64,000 nt of DNA, taken from Streptomyces canus. GTDB lineage: Bacteria > Actinomycetota > Actinomycetes > Streptomycetales > Streptomycetaceae. The stretch is taken from NCBI RefSeq assembly GCF_030816965.1, contig NZ_JAUSYQ010000002.1, positions 4,621,001 through 4,685,000 on the forward strand, given 5' to 3'. Of the stretch, positions 52,569 to 59,667 are shown piece by piece. The translations under genes were made by a program, and so were the position numbers. The notes under the pieces were generated by a model, which saw only the letters and a program-made list of their open reading frames with translations, made no database searches and was not told the origin of the DNA. Numbering within the stretch: position 1 is the first letter of the stretch; each line of letters opens with the position of its first letter.

Positions 52569-53144
52569 TTACTTGAAGAAGGCGATCCCGTCGTCCGGAA
52601 GGTCGTCGGGCAGGGCCTTGGCCCAGCGCTCGACCTCCTCCGGGGTGACGACCTTCTTCAGGTGGGCCGACATGTAGGGGCGCAGCTCGACCTCGGGGGT
52701 CTGCTTCTCGCCGACCCACATGAGGTCGCTCTTGACGTAGCCGTACAGGCGCTTGCCACCGCTGTACGGCCCCGAGGCGGCCGTACGCGCGACGGCATCG
52801 GTCACCAGGTCGATCTGCGGCTTCTGGTCGGCCATCTCGCCGTACCAGATCTCGACGACGCCGTCGTCGCGGACCATCGTCACCTCGACCTTGCGGTCGG
52901 CGTCGATGCGCCAGAAGCCGTGCTCGGACTCCAGCGGGCGGACCTTGTTGCCGTCGTTGTCCAGCACCCAGGTGTGGGACTCGTACTCCAGGAAGTCCCG
53001 GCCGTCATGGCCGAAGGTCACCTCCTGGCCGAAGTTGCACTTCTCCGAGCCCGGGAAGTCGTACACGCCCGCGCCCGCCCAGTTGCCGAGCAGGAAGGCG
53101 AGCGGGACGAGGTCCTTGTGGAGGTCGGACGGGATCTCGATCAT
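52569..53144 (-). CDS. Nitrobindin-like heme protein (FABP/DUF1794 family)
   Basis: The 191-residue protein is a ten-strand barrel of the nitrobindin type. The signature LLGNWAGAGVYDFPG near the N terminus and the heme-side segments GFWRIDADRKVEVTM and LWVGEKQ-like strands fit; the proximal heme His of nitrobindins usually lies near the C terminus, seen here as YMSAHLKKVVTPEEVERW. Nitrobindins bind ferric heme and turn peroxynitrite into nitrate. It lies 33 bases upstream of nur, on the same strand. Heme binding itself is inferred. Confidence 0.85.
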   Translation of the reverse strand: MIEIPSDLHKDLVPLAFLLGNWAGAGVYDFPGSEKCNFGQEVTFGHDGRDFLEYESHTWVLDNDGNKVRPLESEHGFWRIDADRKVEVTMVRDDGVVEIWYGEMADQKPQIDLVTDAVARTAASGPYSGGKRLYGYVKSDLMWVGEKQTPEVELRPYMSAHLKKVVTPEEVERWAKALPDDLPDDGIAFFK

Positions 53145-53167
53145 GAGTGGCGGTTCCTAGCGGGGGG

Positions 53168-53266
53168 TCAGCGCTGGCCCTGGTACAGCTTCTTCACGGT
53201 CAGCCCGGCGAAGGCGAGAACGCCGACGCAGACCAGGACCAGCAGGGCTTCGAAGAAGATATCCAC
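53168..53266 (-). CDS. 32-aa single-helix membrane protein
   Basis: A GTG start follows GAGGAGC and opens a 32-residue product, DIFFEALLVLVCVGVLAFAG then LTVKKLYQGQR: one membrane helix with a short basic end. Such tiny proteins are conserved at this place in Streptomyces as far as I recall. It precedes nitrobindin on the same strand by 23 bases. The function is unknown; it could modulate a membrane partner. Confidence 0.7.
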   Translation of the reverse strand: MDIFFEALLVLVCVGVLAFAGLTVKKLYQGQR

Positions 53267-53358
53267 GGGGTGCTCCTCGGATGAGCGTGGTGCGGTGCAT
53301 GTACACGGGCCGGGCCCCAGCTTACGCGGCCGGGGCCCGGGGGTCCGTAGAGGTCTCC

Positions 53359-54291
53359 TCAGCCGAGGAGCTGGGATTGGAGGGTCACGGTCTGCTGGAA
53401 GGGGACGGGGTTCGCGGCGCCCTTGCGGGACTGGACGACCAGGGCCAGTACGTCGCCGGAGGACAGGTAGGCGTGCCGGGTCTGTTCGCTGCCGTACGGC
53501 TTGGACTCGATGTAGACGGAAGCGGTGATGTCCTGGATCCGGGCCGCGCTCGGGAAGTGCTCGTCGGAGACGGACGTGGCGGCGTCGCGCAGTTCGTAGC
53601 CGGGGCTGCCGTACGGGGCGATGTCCTTGCCGAACAGGTCGTCCACGACGGCCGCGGTGTCGAACTGGAGCAGGTAGATCCGGGTGTGCGTACCGTCCGG
53701 GGTGGTCCAGCCGCGGGCCGCTATGTGCCGCAGACCGTTGTCGGAGAGCTTGTCCCCCAGTTCCTCGCGGTCCTCCTTCTCGCCGTACTCCGCGAGGAGG
53801 TCCTTCGCCGCGAGCCAGCCGTCCGTGCCGCGCAGCGCCTTGTCCTCGGTCGCTCCCTTCGGTGCGGGCAGCACCAGGGACCGCAGATCGGCGTAGTGAC
53901 TGCCGGCCTTGTTCTCCGTGGCGAACGGTCCCGGCTTTCCGGAGGGCAACGGCGCCTTCGTCAGCGTCGGATACACCCACCGCCCGTCCGCCCTCGTCGC
54001 CAGTCCCGGCAGGTCCGTCCGCTCCATCCCCGAGATCCCGTACGCGGTACCGGCTCCGATCACCGCGAAGGTGAGCACCGCGGCGGTCCAGCGCAGGGTC
54101 GCCCGCAGGACACGGCGGTCCTTCGGGACGGAGGCGGGTGCGGGCTCCGGTGCGGAGAGGGGCGCGGTGCCGGGCACGTCGAGTACGGCCACCGCTTCGG
54201 GCGCCGGCTCGGACGAGGGGGCGTGGGACGACGGCGCGTCGGGACGCGGCGACGGCACGAGGTCCGGCTTTTCTTCCGTCTGGTCGGTCAT
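53359..54291 (-). CDS. Single-pass membrane protein, third of a coupled trio
   Basis: The 310-residue protein has a disordered acidic/Pro-rich cytoplasmic part (1-65), one membrane helix (LRWTAAVLTFAVIGAGTAYG, about 66-88) and an outer domain to the end. Its outer domain contains a KDLLAEYGEKEDREELGDKL segment and the ending LALVVQSRKGAANPVPFQQT. It is related in layout, and weakly in sequence (for example outer-domain YxSxDQL/YGS patterns), to the two genes upstream. Its ATG overlaps the previous stop as ATGA, so it is made together with them. The family is unrecognised; a Streptomyces-specific sensor or envelope complex is possible. Confidence 0.75.
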   Translation of the reverse strand: MTDQTEEKPDLVPSPRPDAPSSHAPSSEPAPEAVAVLDVPGTAPLSAPEPAPASVPKDRRVLRATLRWTAAVLTFAVIGAGTAYGISGMERTDLPGLATRADGRWVYPTLTKAPLPSGKPGPFATENKAGSHYADLRSLVLPAPKGATEDKALRGTDGWLAAKDLLAEYGEKEDREELGDKLSDNGLRHIAARGWTTPDGTHTRIYLLQFDTAAVVDDLFGKDIAPYGSPGYELRDAATSVSDEHFPSAARIQDITASVYIESKPYGSEQTRHAYLSSGDVLALVVQSRKGAANPVPFQQTVTLQSQLLG

Positions 54292-55133
54292 ACCGACTCC
54301 CCCGGCTCCGCGATCCGGTCGAGCTGCTCACGCAGGAGCATCGAGATCCCCCTCTGCTGCATGGGCCTGGCGCTGTCGGCGGTGAAGTCGACCAGGACGT
54401 TTCCCTGGAGGGCGAAGCAGAACATCGAGTCCAGCTTGGTGTCGGCGTCCTTGGGCGTCAGGAAACAGCGCGCGTCCTTGTGACCCTCGATCCGAGGCCC
54501 GTCGCGCAGGACGTCGCCGAGCGCGTCGAGGAAGTCGTTCTGGAACTCCGTGATCCCGCGCGCGGCCGCCTTGTTGTCCAGCTGCCTCAGCTCGATGGTG
54601 ACCGTGGAGGCCTTGTCCGTGTAGACGGAGGAGAGCTGGTCGGTGCTGACGTAACTGCGCATCGCGATGCCCGTGAGGCGCTGCTTGTCGATCTGCTTCT
54701 CCAGCGCCTTGCGCTGGGTCCGGGGCAGCCCGCTCAGCGACTCCTTGCTCAGGGCGGTGGCCTCGGCCCCGCTGAGCTGGGCCTCGTAGCCGTACTCCCC
54801 GATGTCGGGCCCACGGCTCCACCCGTCGGCGCCGTACGGCACGAGCATCCCCGCGAGCCCCTTCACGGGCGCCGCCGTCGCCTTGGCGGACCCGCCCTTC
54901 GGGAACTTCCACACGGGAGCACCCGCGTCACGGTCGGCACCGTCGACGGTGACCACGGTGCAGCCCACCCCGACGACGACGGCGGCGACCAGCACCACGG
55001 ACCCGACGACTGCGGCGACGCGGCCACGGCGAACGGGCTTCGCGGCAGGCGCCCCCGGCTCGACGGGCTCGACGGAGGCGGTGAGCTCGGCGGGGCCGAC
55101 CTCACCCACCTGCTGGTTCTCGCTCTCGCTCAC
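54288..55133 (-). CDS. Single-pass membrane protein, second of a coupled trio
   Basis: The 281 residues contain a short acidic N terminus, a membrane helix (VAAVVGSVVLVAAVVVGVGC, about 39-58) and a 220-residue outer domain with two cysteines (RCFLTPKDADTKLDSMFCF) that may form a disulfide. The final part reads VLVDFTADSARPMQQRGISM. It starts with GTG inside a GTGA overlap with the upstream gene and ends in an ATGA overlap with the next, so all three are translated in sequence. No known domain is evident. Confidence 0.75.
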   Translation of the reverse strand: MSESENQQVGEVGPAELTASVEPVEPGAPAAKPVRRGRVAAVVGSVVLVAAVVVGVGCTVVTVDGADRDAGAPVWKFPKGGSAKATAAPVKGLAGMLVPYGADGWSRGPDIGEYGYEAQLSGAEATALSKESLSGLPRTQRKALEKQIDKQRLTGIAMRSYVSTDQLSSVYTDKASTVTIELRQLDNKAAARGITEFQNDFLDALGDVLRDGPRIEGHKDARCFLTPKDADTKLDSMFCFALQGNVLVDFTADSARPMQQRGISMLLREQLDRIAEPGESV

Positions 55134-55936
55134 AGCTTCTTCACCTGCCGCTCGGCCAGATCCATGATCTTCGCCTTCGATATGGGCTTGGTGTCCCAGA
55201 CGAAGATCTTCATGAGGATGTCCCCACGCCAGGCGACGGCCGCGGCGTTGTACTGCGGCAGATAACCGGGCTCGGTGTCCGGCCTCGTGTGGACGTACGC
55301 CGTGGCGTTCCCGCTGCCCGGCACCGACCAGCTGTCGGTTCCGGCCTTGGAGTCCTCGTAGTAGTTCTCGCCGTCGGCCGCGTCGGAGGCCTCCGGCGCC
55401 TCCTCCTGCCTGTACTGCACGAGGCGGATCTCGACGCCGTAGGTGCTGCCGACCCGCCAGCCGGTGTCCGCCGCGCGGCGGAACTCCTTGGAGACGAGGT
55501 CGCCGAACGCCCCGCCCGGCTTGTCGGCCGTCTCCGCGACTTCGGCCAGCGTCAACCAGCGGTCGTCACTGACCCAGTCGCCGGTCTTCGCCCCGGCCGG
55601 CTTCTTCAGCAGCAGCTTGCGCAGGTCGCCGTCGGTCTTCACGCGGCGGTCCTGGGAGGCGGGCAGCGGCTCGGGCGCCGGGCCCTTGGCCTGTGCCAGC
55701 GCCGGCTGGGAGAGCGAGGCCAGCTTCGTCGGCTCGCGGTCGGTCTGGATCAGGTATCCCGTGCACGTCCCGGCGACGACACCGAGTACGGCCGCAGCGA
55801 CGATCAGCAGTGTCGTACGGCCCCGGCGACGCGCACGGGGTCTCTCTTCGGGTATCTCGGGCTCTTCGGGCACTTCGAGTACTTCCAACGCGTTCCCCAC
55901 AAGACGTGAAGCGCGCATTCCGTATGCACGCTCCAC
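55130..55936 (-). CDS. Single-pass membrane protein, first of a coupled trio
   Basis: The 268 residues hold a short cytoplasmic part, a membrane helix (TTLLIVAAAVLGVVAGTCTG, about 41-61) and an outer domain with DRWLTLAEVAETADKPGG and EFRRAADTGWRVGSTYGVEI. The domain end YNAAAVAWRGDILMKIFVWD resembles in type the ends of the two following genes, supporting common origin. The GTG at 55936 is used; an ATG at 55918 is equally possible. This gene begins the operon, which ends before the 32-residue protein gene. Confidence 0.75.
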   Translation of the reverse strand: MERAYGMRASRLVGNALEVLEVPEEPEIPEERPRARRRGRTTLLIVAAAVLGVVAGTCTGYLIQTDREPTKLASLSQPALAQAKGPAPEPLPASQDRRVKTDGDLRKLLLKKPAGAKTGDWVSDDRWLTLAEVAETADKPGGAFGDLVSKEFRRAADTGWRVGSTYGVEIRLVQYRQEEAPEASDAADGENYYEDSKAGTDSWSVPGSGNATAYVHTRPDTEPGYLPQYNAAAVAWRGDILMKIFVWDTKPISKAKIMDLAERQVKKL

Positions 55937-56071
55937 AGGAGACTGCTGGTCAACACCCAGGGTTGTACGCCGACTTGATCACGATCCGGACACGTGGGCA
56001 ACGTCCCGGCACGCGCCGCCGTCCGGGTTGCGTCGCGACGACGTGACCGCCGTACGCACTACGCTGCCGGC

Positions 56072-56434
56072 ATGGCGAAGAAGCTCGTGATCAAGGTGAC
56101 CGCCGGGGCCGATGCCCCCGAGCGCTGTTCGCAGGCGTTCACCGTGGCGGCGGTGGCCGTGGCCAGTGGGGTGGACGTCTCGCTGTGGCTGACCGGGGAG
56201 TCGGCGTGGTTCGCGCTGCCGGGGCGGGCCGCCGAGTTCGAGCTGCCGCACGCGGCCCCGCTGCCCGACCTGCTGGACTCGATCCTCGCGGGCGGACGGC
56301 TCACCCTGTGCACGCAGTGCGCGGCCCGCCGGGACATCACGGAGAAGGACGTCATCGAGGGCGTACGGATCGCGGGGGCACAGGTGTTCGTCCAGGAGGC
56401 GCTCGCCGAGGAGACGCAGGCGCTCGTCTACTGA
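56072..56434 (+). CDS. DsrE/F-like small sulfur-relay protein
   Basis: The 120-residue protein has the DsrE fold: AKKLVIKVTAGADAPERCSQ, AFTVAAVAVASGVDVSLWLTG and the C-terminal LLDSILAGGRLTLCTQCAAR. The two cysteines in LCTQC lie where DsrE and DsrF carry the sulfur-accepting cysteine, so a persulfide role is possible; the sulfurtransferase operon starts 1.1 kb downstream. The ATG at 56072 is set by the conserved start; longer upstream frames lack conservation. It is transcribed alone. Confidence 0.85.
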   Translation: MAKKLVIKVTAGADAPERCSQAFTVAAVAVASGVDVSLWLTGESAWFALPGRAAEFELPHAAPLPDLLDSILAGGRLTLCTQCAARRDITEKDVIEGVRIAGAQVFVQEALAEETQALVY

Positions 56435-56568
56435 GCGGACACCGAGCGGGACCGCGGCCTGTCACAGGTGATCGACAAATTGCCGGGCGTCTTACCCGGC
56501 GGGGTTAGTCTCACGCTGGACGGCCACCCGTCCGTCGACAAGACCGCCGCCCCGGGGGGACCCACCGC

Positions 56569-57297
56569 ATGCGCGCCCTGCGAATACTTCTGATCACCGC
56601 CGTGATTCTCGGCGGGCTGTTCGTCGCCGCCGATCGTCTGGCGGTCCACTTCGCGGAGGGCGAGGTCGCGGACCGGCTGAAGACGCAGGAGGGGCTGACC
56701 ACGACGCCGAGCGTGGACATCAAGGGGTTCCCGTTCCTGACCCAGGTGGCCGGCGGTGAGCTCGACGACGTCGAGGTCGGGATGAAGGACTACGACGCGG
56801 ACACCGGGACCAGCGGCGGCACGATCCGCATCGACGACCTGAACGCCGCCATGAAGGGCGTCGCGTTCTCCGGCGACTACAGCTCCGCCACCGCCTCCAC
56901 CGCCGCCGGCACGGCGGCGATCGCCTACGACCAGCTGCTGAAGGCGGCCAGGTCGGAGGAGACCCAGCTCCCGCTGGGCGTCACCGCCAAGGTCGTCGGT
57001 CTCTCCGACGGCGGCAACGGCAAGATCAAGGTCGACATCAAGGTCAGCGCCCTGGAGCAGCCCGTCTCCGTGCTCAGCACCGTCAGCGTCGTGGACGGGG
57101 ACACCGTACGGGTGCACGCCGACTCGATCCCGAGCTTCGGCAACATCACCCTCGCCGACTCCGACGTCCGTTCGATCGCCGACTTCGACCAGAAGATCGA
57201 GGGCCTGCCGGGCGGTATCAAGCTCGACAAGGTCGAAGCGGGTGCGGACGGTGTGGAGATCGCCGTGAAGGGTTCGGACGTCAAGCTCGCCGGGTAG
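56569..57297 (+). CDS. DUF2993 lipid-binding-like exported protein
   Basis: The 242-residue protein has an N-terminal anchor or signal helix (ILLITAVILGGLFVAADRLA) and a DUF2993 domain over the rest: DIKGFPFLTQVAGGELDDVE is the signature strand. The mycobacterial relative LmeA binds phospholipids and helps lipomannan elongation in the periplasm, so a lipid-binding role outside the membrane is likely. The ATG follows GGGGGGA. The gene stands alone and is closed by a large hairpin. Confidence 0.88.
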   Translation: MRALRILLITAVILGGLFVAADRLAVHFAEGEVADRLKTQEGLTTTPSVDIKGFPFLTQVAGGELDDVEVGMKDYDADTGTSGGTIRIDDLNAAMKGVAFSGDYSSATASTAAGTAAIAYDQLLKAARSEETQLPLGVTAKVVGLSDGGNGKIKVDIKVSALEQPVSVLSTVSVVDGDTVRVHADSIPSFGNITLADSDVRSIADFDQKIEGLPGGIKLDKVEAGADGVEIAVKGSDVKLAG

Positions 57298-57415
57298 GAC
57301 GAGCGTCGGGCCGTACTCCGTACCCCGTACCCCGACGCCGGACGCGTACGCCGGACGCCGCGCGTCCGACAGGCGAGACGGTGACGTCCGTAGCGTAGGC
57401 GTGAGGGCGACACAC

Positions 57416-57449
57416 CCGCCCGGGAACCGTGGGACCACGGCCCGGGCGG
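57416..57449 (+). terminator. Large two-part hairpin after the DUF2993 gene
   Basis: CCGCCCGGG pairs with CCCGGGCGG, and inside it CCGTGG pairs with CCACGG, leaving a two-base tip. It lies 119 bases past the DUF2993 stop and just before the sulfur operon promoter. Confidence 0.65.
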
Positions 57450-57499
57450 CTTCCTGGTCCCACATTCCGGACGATCGCATCTCAGTATGCGACACACCG

Positions 57500-57529
57500 G
57501 TGACATGCCGGTATGTCCGTCCCTACGAT
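57500..57529 (+). promoter_or_regulatory. Promoter of the sulfurtransferase operon
   Basis: GTGACA at 57500-57505 and TACGAT at 57524-57529 are spaced 18 bases, a good vegetative promoter. Transcription would start near 57536, almost at the ATG (57538) of the leader peptide, so the leader is probably translated without a 5' leader. GCAT/ATGC arms around 57477-57490 may be a regulator site. Confidence 0.6.
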
Positions 57530-57537
57530 CGACCACT

Positions 57538-57618
57538 ATGAAGCGACAGGCGGATCTCACGAAGCGGCGGGCAGTAGACCTGTGCCGCGTCGCCGCCATG
57601 CTCTGTCGCCCCTTCTGA
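57538..57618 (+). CDS. 26-aa Cys-containing leader peptide
   Basis: The frame MKRQADLTKRRAVDL then CRVAAMLCRPF stops at 57618, 110 bases before the sulfurtransferase gene. It has two cysteines, at residues 16 and 23, and matches short peptides annotated as putative leader peptides before cysteine and sulfur genes in Streptomyces. Stalling at Cys codons when cysteine is scarce could raise expression of the downstream genes (attenuation model, inferred). The codons are GC-rich and the start lies about two bases after the predicted transcription start. Confidence 0.75.
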   Translation: MKRQADLTKRRAVDLCRVAAMLCRPF

Positions 57619-57727
57619 GCGGACGGCACCGACCTCCGCATCCCCCTGCCCTGGCACTCTCAGGCATCCGTGCGCCCCGCGCACCCTTCCGCACGCCCCG
57701 CCGCAACTGCCCCGGAGGAGAAAGAGC

Positions 57728-58567
57728 ATGAGCCGCAGCGACGTCCTGGTCGATGCCGACTGGGTCGAGGCCAACCTCGACAACCCGAACATCGCGATCG
57801 TGGAGGTGGACGAGGACACGTCCGCCTACGAGAAGAACCACATCCGCAACGCGATCCGCATCGACTGGACCAAGGACCTGCAGGACCCGGTCCGCCGCGA
57901 CTTCGTCGACCAGGAGGGCTTCGAGAAGCTCCTGTCGGCGAAGGGCATCGCCAACGACACCCTGGTGATCCTCTACGGCGGCAACAACAACTGGTTCGCG
58001 TCCTACGCCTACTGGTACTTCAAGCTGTACGGCCACGAGAACGTCAAGCTTCTCGACGGCGGCCGCAAGAAGTGGGAGCTGGACGCCCGCGAGCTGGTCG
58101 AGGAGGTCCCGGAGCGGGCCGAGACGACCTACACGGCGAAGCCGCAGGACAAGTCCATCCGCGCCTTCCGCGACGACGTGGTGGCGGCCATCGGTTCGCA
58201 GAACCTGGTCGACGTCCGTTCCCCCGACGAGTTCTCCGGCAAGCTGCTCGCCCCGGCCCACCTGCCGCAGGAGCAGTCGCAGCGTCCGGGCCACGTCCCG
58301 TCCGCCCGCAACATCCCGTGGTCGAAGAACGCCAACGACGACGGCACCTTCAAGTCGGACGACGAGCTCAAGGAGCTCTACGCCGAGGAGCAGGTCGACC
58401 TCGCCAAGGACACCATCGCGTACTGCCGTATCGGTGAGCGCTCGGCCCTGACCTGGTTCGTGCTGCACGAGCTGCTGGGTGTCGAGAACGTCAAGAACTA
58501 CGACGGCTCCTGGACCGAGTACGGCTCCCTGGTCGGCGTTCCGATCGAGCTCGGCGCCAACAAGTAA
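57728..58567 (+). CDS. cysA: Thiosulfate sulfurtransferase (two-domain rhodanese)
   Basis: The 279-residue protein has two rhodanese domains. The second holds the active-site loop around Cys233 (AYCRIGERSALTWF), which takes sulfur from thiosulfate as a persulfide and passes it to cyanide or a thiol acceptor. The first domain is inactive, as usual: it has ILYGGNNNWFA where the loop would be. It corresponds to the CysA-type sulfurtransferases next to DUF1416 in actinobacteria. AGGAGAAAGAGC precedes the ATG. The leader peptide lies upstream, and a DUF1416 gene follows 58 bases later. Confidence 0.94.
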   Translation: MSRSDVLVDADWVEANLDNPNIAIVEVDEDTSAYEKNHIRNAIRIDWTKDLQDPVRRDFVDQEGFEKLLSAKGIANDTLVILYGGNNNWFASYAYWYFKLYGHENVKLLDGGRKKWELDARELVEEVPERAETTYTAKPQDKSIRAFRDDVVAAIGSQNLVDVRSPDEFSGKLLAPAHLPQEQSQRPGHVPSARNIPWSKNANDDGTFKSDDELKELYAEEQVDLAKDTIAYCRIGERSALTWFVLHELLGVENVKNYDGSWTEYGSLVGVPIELGANK

Positions 58568-58625
58568 GACACCCGTCCAACCCGACCGGCCTTCCTTCCG
58601 GTCAGACCCCTCTTTGGAGAACGAC

Positions 58626-58913
58626 ATGTGTGGAGCGAAGGCCGGCGGCCCGGACGCCTCGACGATCAAGCCCGGTGAGACCACGATCCAGGGTCAGGTG
58701 ACGCGTGACGGCGAGCCTGTGGTGGGTTACGTCCGCCTCCTGGACTCGACCGGCGAGTTCACGGCGGAGGTCCCGACCTCCGCGACGGGCCAGTTCCGCT
58801 TCTACGCGGCCGAGGGCACCTGGACCGTCCGCGCCCTGGTCCCCGGCGCCACCGCCGACCGCACGGTCGTCGCCCAGCAGGGCGGCCTGGCCGAGGTCGC
58901 GATCGCGGTCTGA
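58626..58913 (+). CDS. DUF1416 protein
   Basis: The 95-residue protein starts MCGAKAGGPDASTIKPGETT and is a small beta-sandwich of the transthyretin-like kind (IQGQVTRDGEPVVGYVRLLD, SATGQFRFYAAEGTWTVRAL). In actinobacteria it nearly always follows the thiosulfate sulfurtransferase gene, as here. The conserved N-terminal Cys at residue 2 might accept sulfur from the rhodanese (inference). TTTGGAGAACGAC provides the ribosome-binding site. Confidence 0.92.
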   Translation: MCGAKAGGPDASTIKPGETTIQGQVTRDGEPVVGYVRLLDSTGEFTAEVPTSATGQFRFYAAEGTWTVRALVPGATADRTVVAQQGGLAEVAIAV

Positions 58914-58930
58914 GGCACCTGACCGACACC

Positions 58931-58961
58931 GGAGGGCCGTACCCCAGGGGTACGGCCCTCC
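58931..58961 (+). terminator. Terminator after the sulfur operon
   Basis: A near-perfect 15-bp palindrome (GGAGGGCCGTACCCC and complement around one A) follows the DUF1416 stop by 17 bases, with CGGCCTTT after it. Confidence 0.85.
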
Positions 58962-58987
58962 GGCCTTTCCAGGCCTACGCTGGACCT

Positions 58988-59248
58988 ATGTTGGCGCGAC
59001 GGCGGCATGTCTACTTCGCCATGATGGGCACGTGCATCGGGCTGTTCGTCCTGGCCTGGGGGGTCGTGCGGCTCTGGTCGGTACCGGCGGCCGTGGGAAT
59101 GTGCGTGGTGGCCATGGTGATCCCCCCGCTCGCCGCGATCGTCGCGAACCGGCGCGGGCCCGACGACCGCTGGTGGGACGACCCCTCCGGCGACCCGAAG
59201 TCCGACGAGTGGTGGGACGAGCTGGACGGAAAGAAGCGGCGGCAGTAG
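58988..59248 (+). CDS. DUF3099 membrane protein
   Basis: The 86-residue protein has two membrane helices (YFAMMGTCIGLFVLAWGVV and AVGMCVVAMVIPPLAAIVAN) and a Trp- and Asp-rich cytoplasmic end (DDRWWDDPSGDPKSDEWWDE). It matches the DUF3099 pattern of actinobacteria, with no known function. It follows the terminator of the sulfur operon and precedes a VOC gene by ten bases, so the two are probably co-transcribed. Confidence 0.82.
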   Translation: MLARRRHVYFAMMGTCIGLFVLAWGVVRLWSVPAAVGMCVVAMVIPPLAAIVANRRGPDDRWWDDPSGDPKSDEWWDELDGKKRRQ

Positions 59249-59258
59249 GAAGGCCCCC

Positions 59259-59667
59259 ATGTCTGCTTCCGTGAGGCTGTCCACCGTCGTCCTCGACACG
59301 CACGACGCGCACGAGCTCGCCGCCTTCTACCAGCGCCTCCTCGGGTACGTGGTGCGCGCCGAGGAGCCGCACTGGGTCCTCCTCGGACCGCCGCCCGGCA
59401 TCGGGGGCACCTCCCTCGCCTTCCAGACCGAAGCCGAGTACGTGCCGCCCGTGTGGCCCACCCGCACGCCGGGCGATCAGCAGATGATGCTGCACCTGGA
59501 CATCGAGGTCGACGGCGGGCCCGGACGCCTTGGCGGCCGAGACCGCGCGGGCGGTGGCGGAAGGGGCGCGGCTCGCCGAGTACCAGCCGCAGGACGACGT
59601 CCGGGTCCTGTTCGACCCGTCCGGGCACCCCTTCTGCCTGTGGACCGAGACGCCTGGGCCGACCTAG
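59259..59667 (+). pseudogene. VOC-family gene with a one-base frameshift
   Basis: The first 85 codons are a normal glyoxalase-like start (VRLSTVVLDTHDAHELAAFY, WVLLGPPPGIGGTSLAFQTE, QQMMLHLDIEVDG). At 59517-59523 (GGGCCCGG) the frame is lost. Dropping one base gives DALAAETARAVAEGARLAEY and VRVLFDPSGHPFCLWTETPG, the standard family ending, with a stop at 59665-59667. The restored protein would have 135 residues. A sequencing error is possible. Its stop overlaps the end of the convergent membrane protein gene. Confidence 0.75.
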
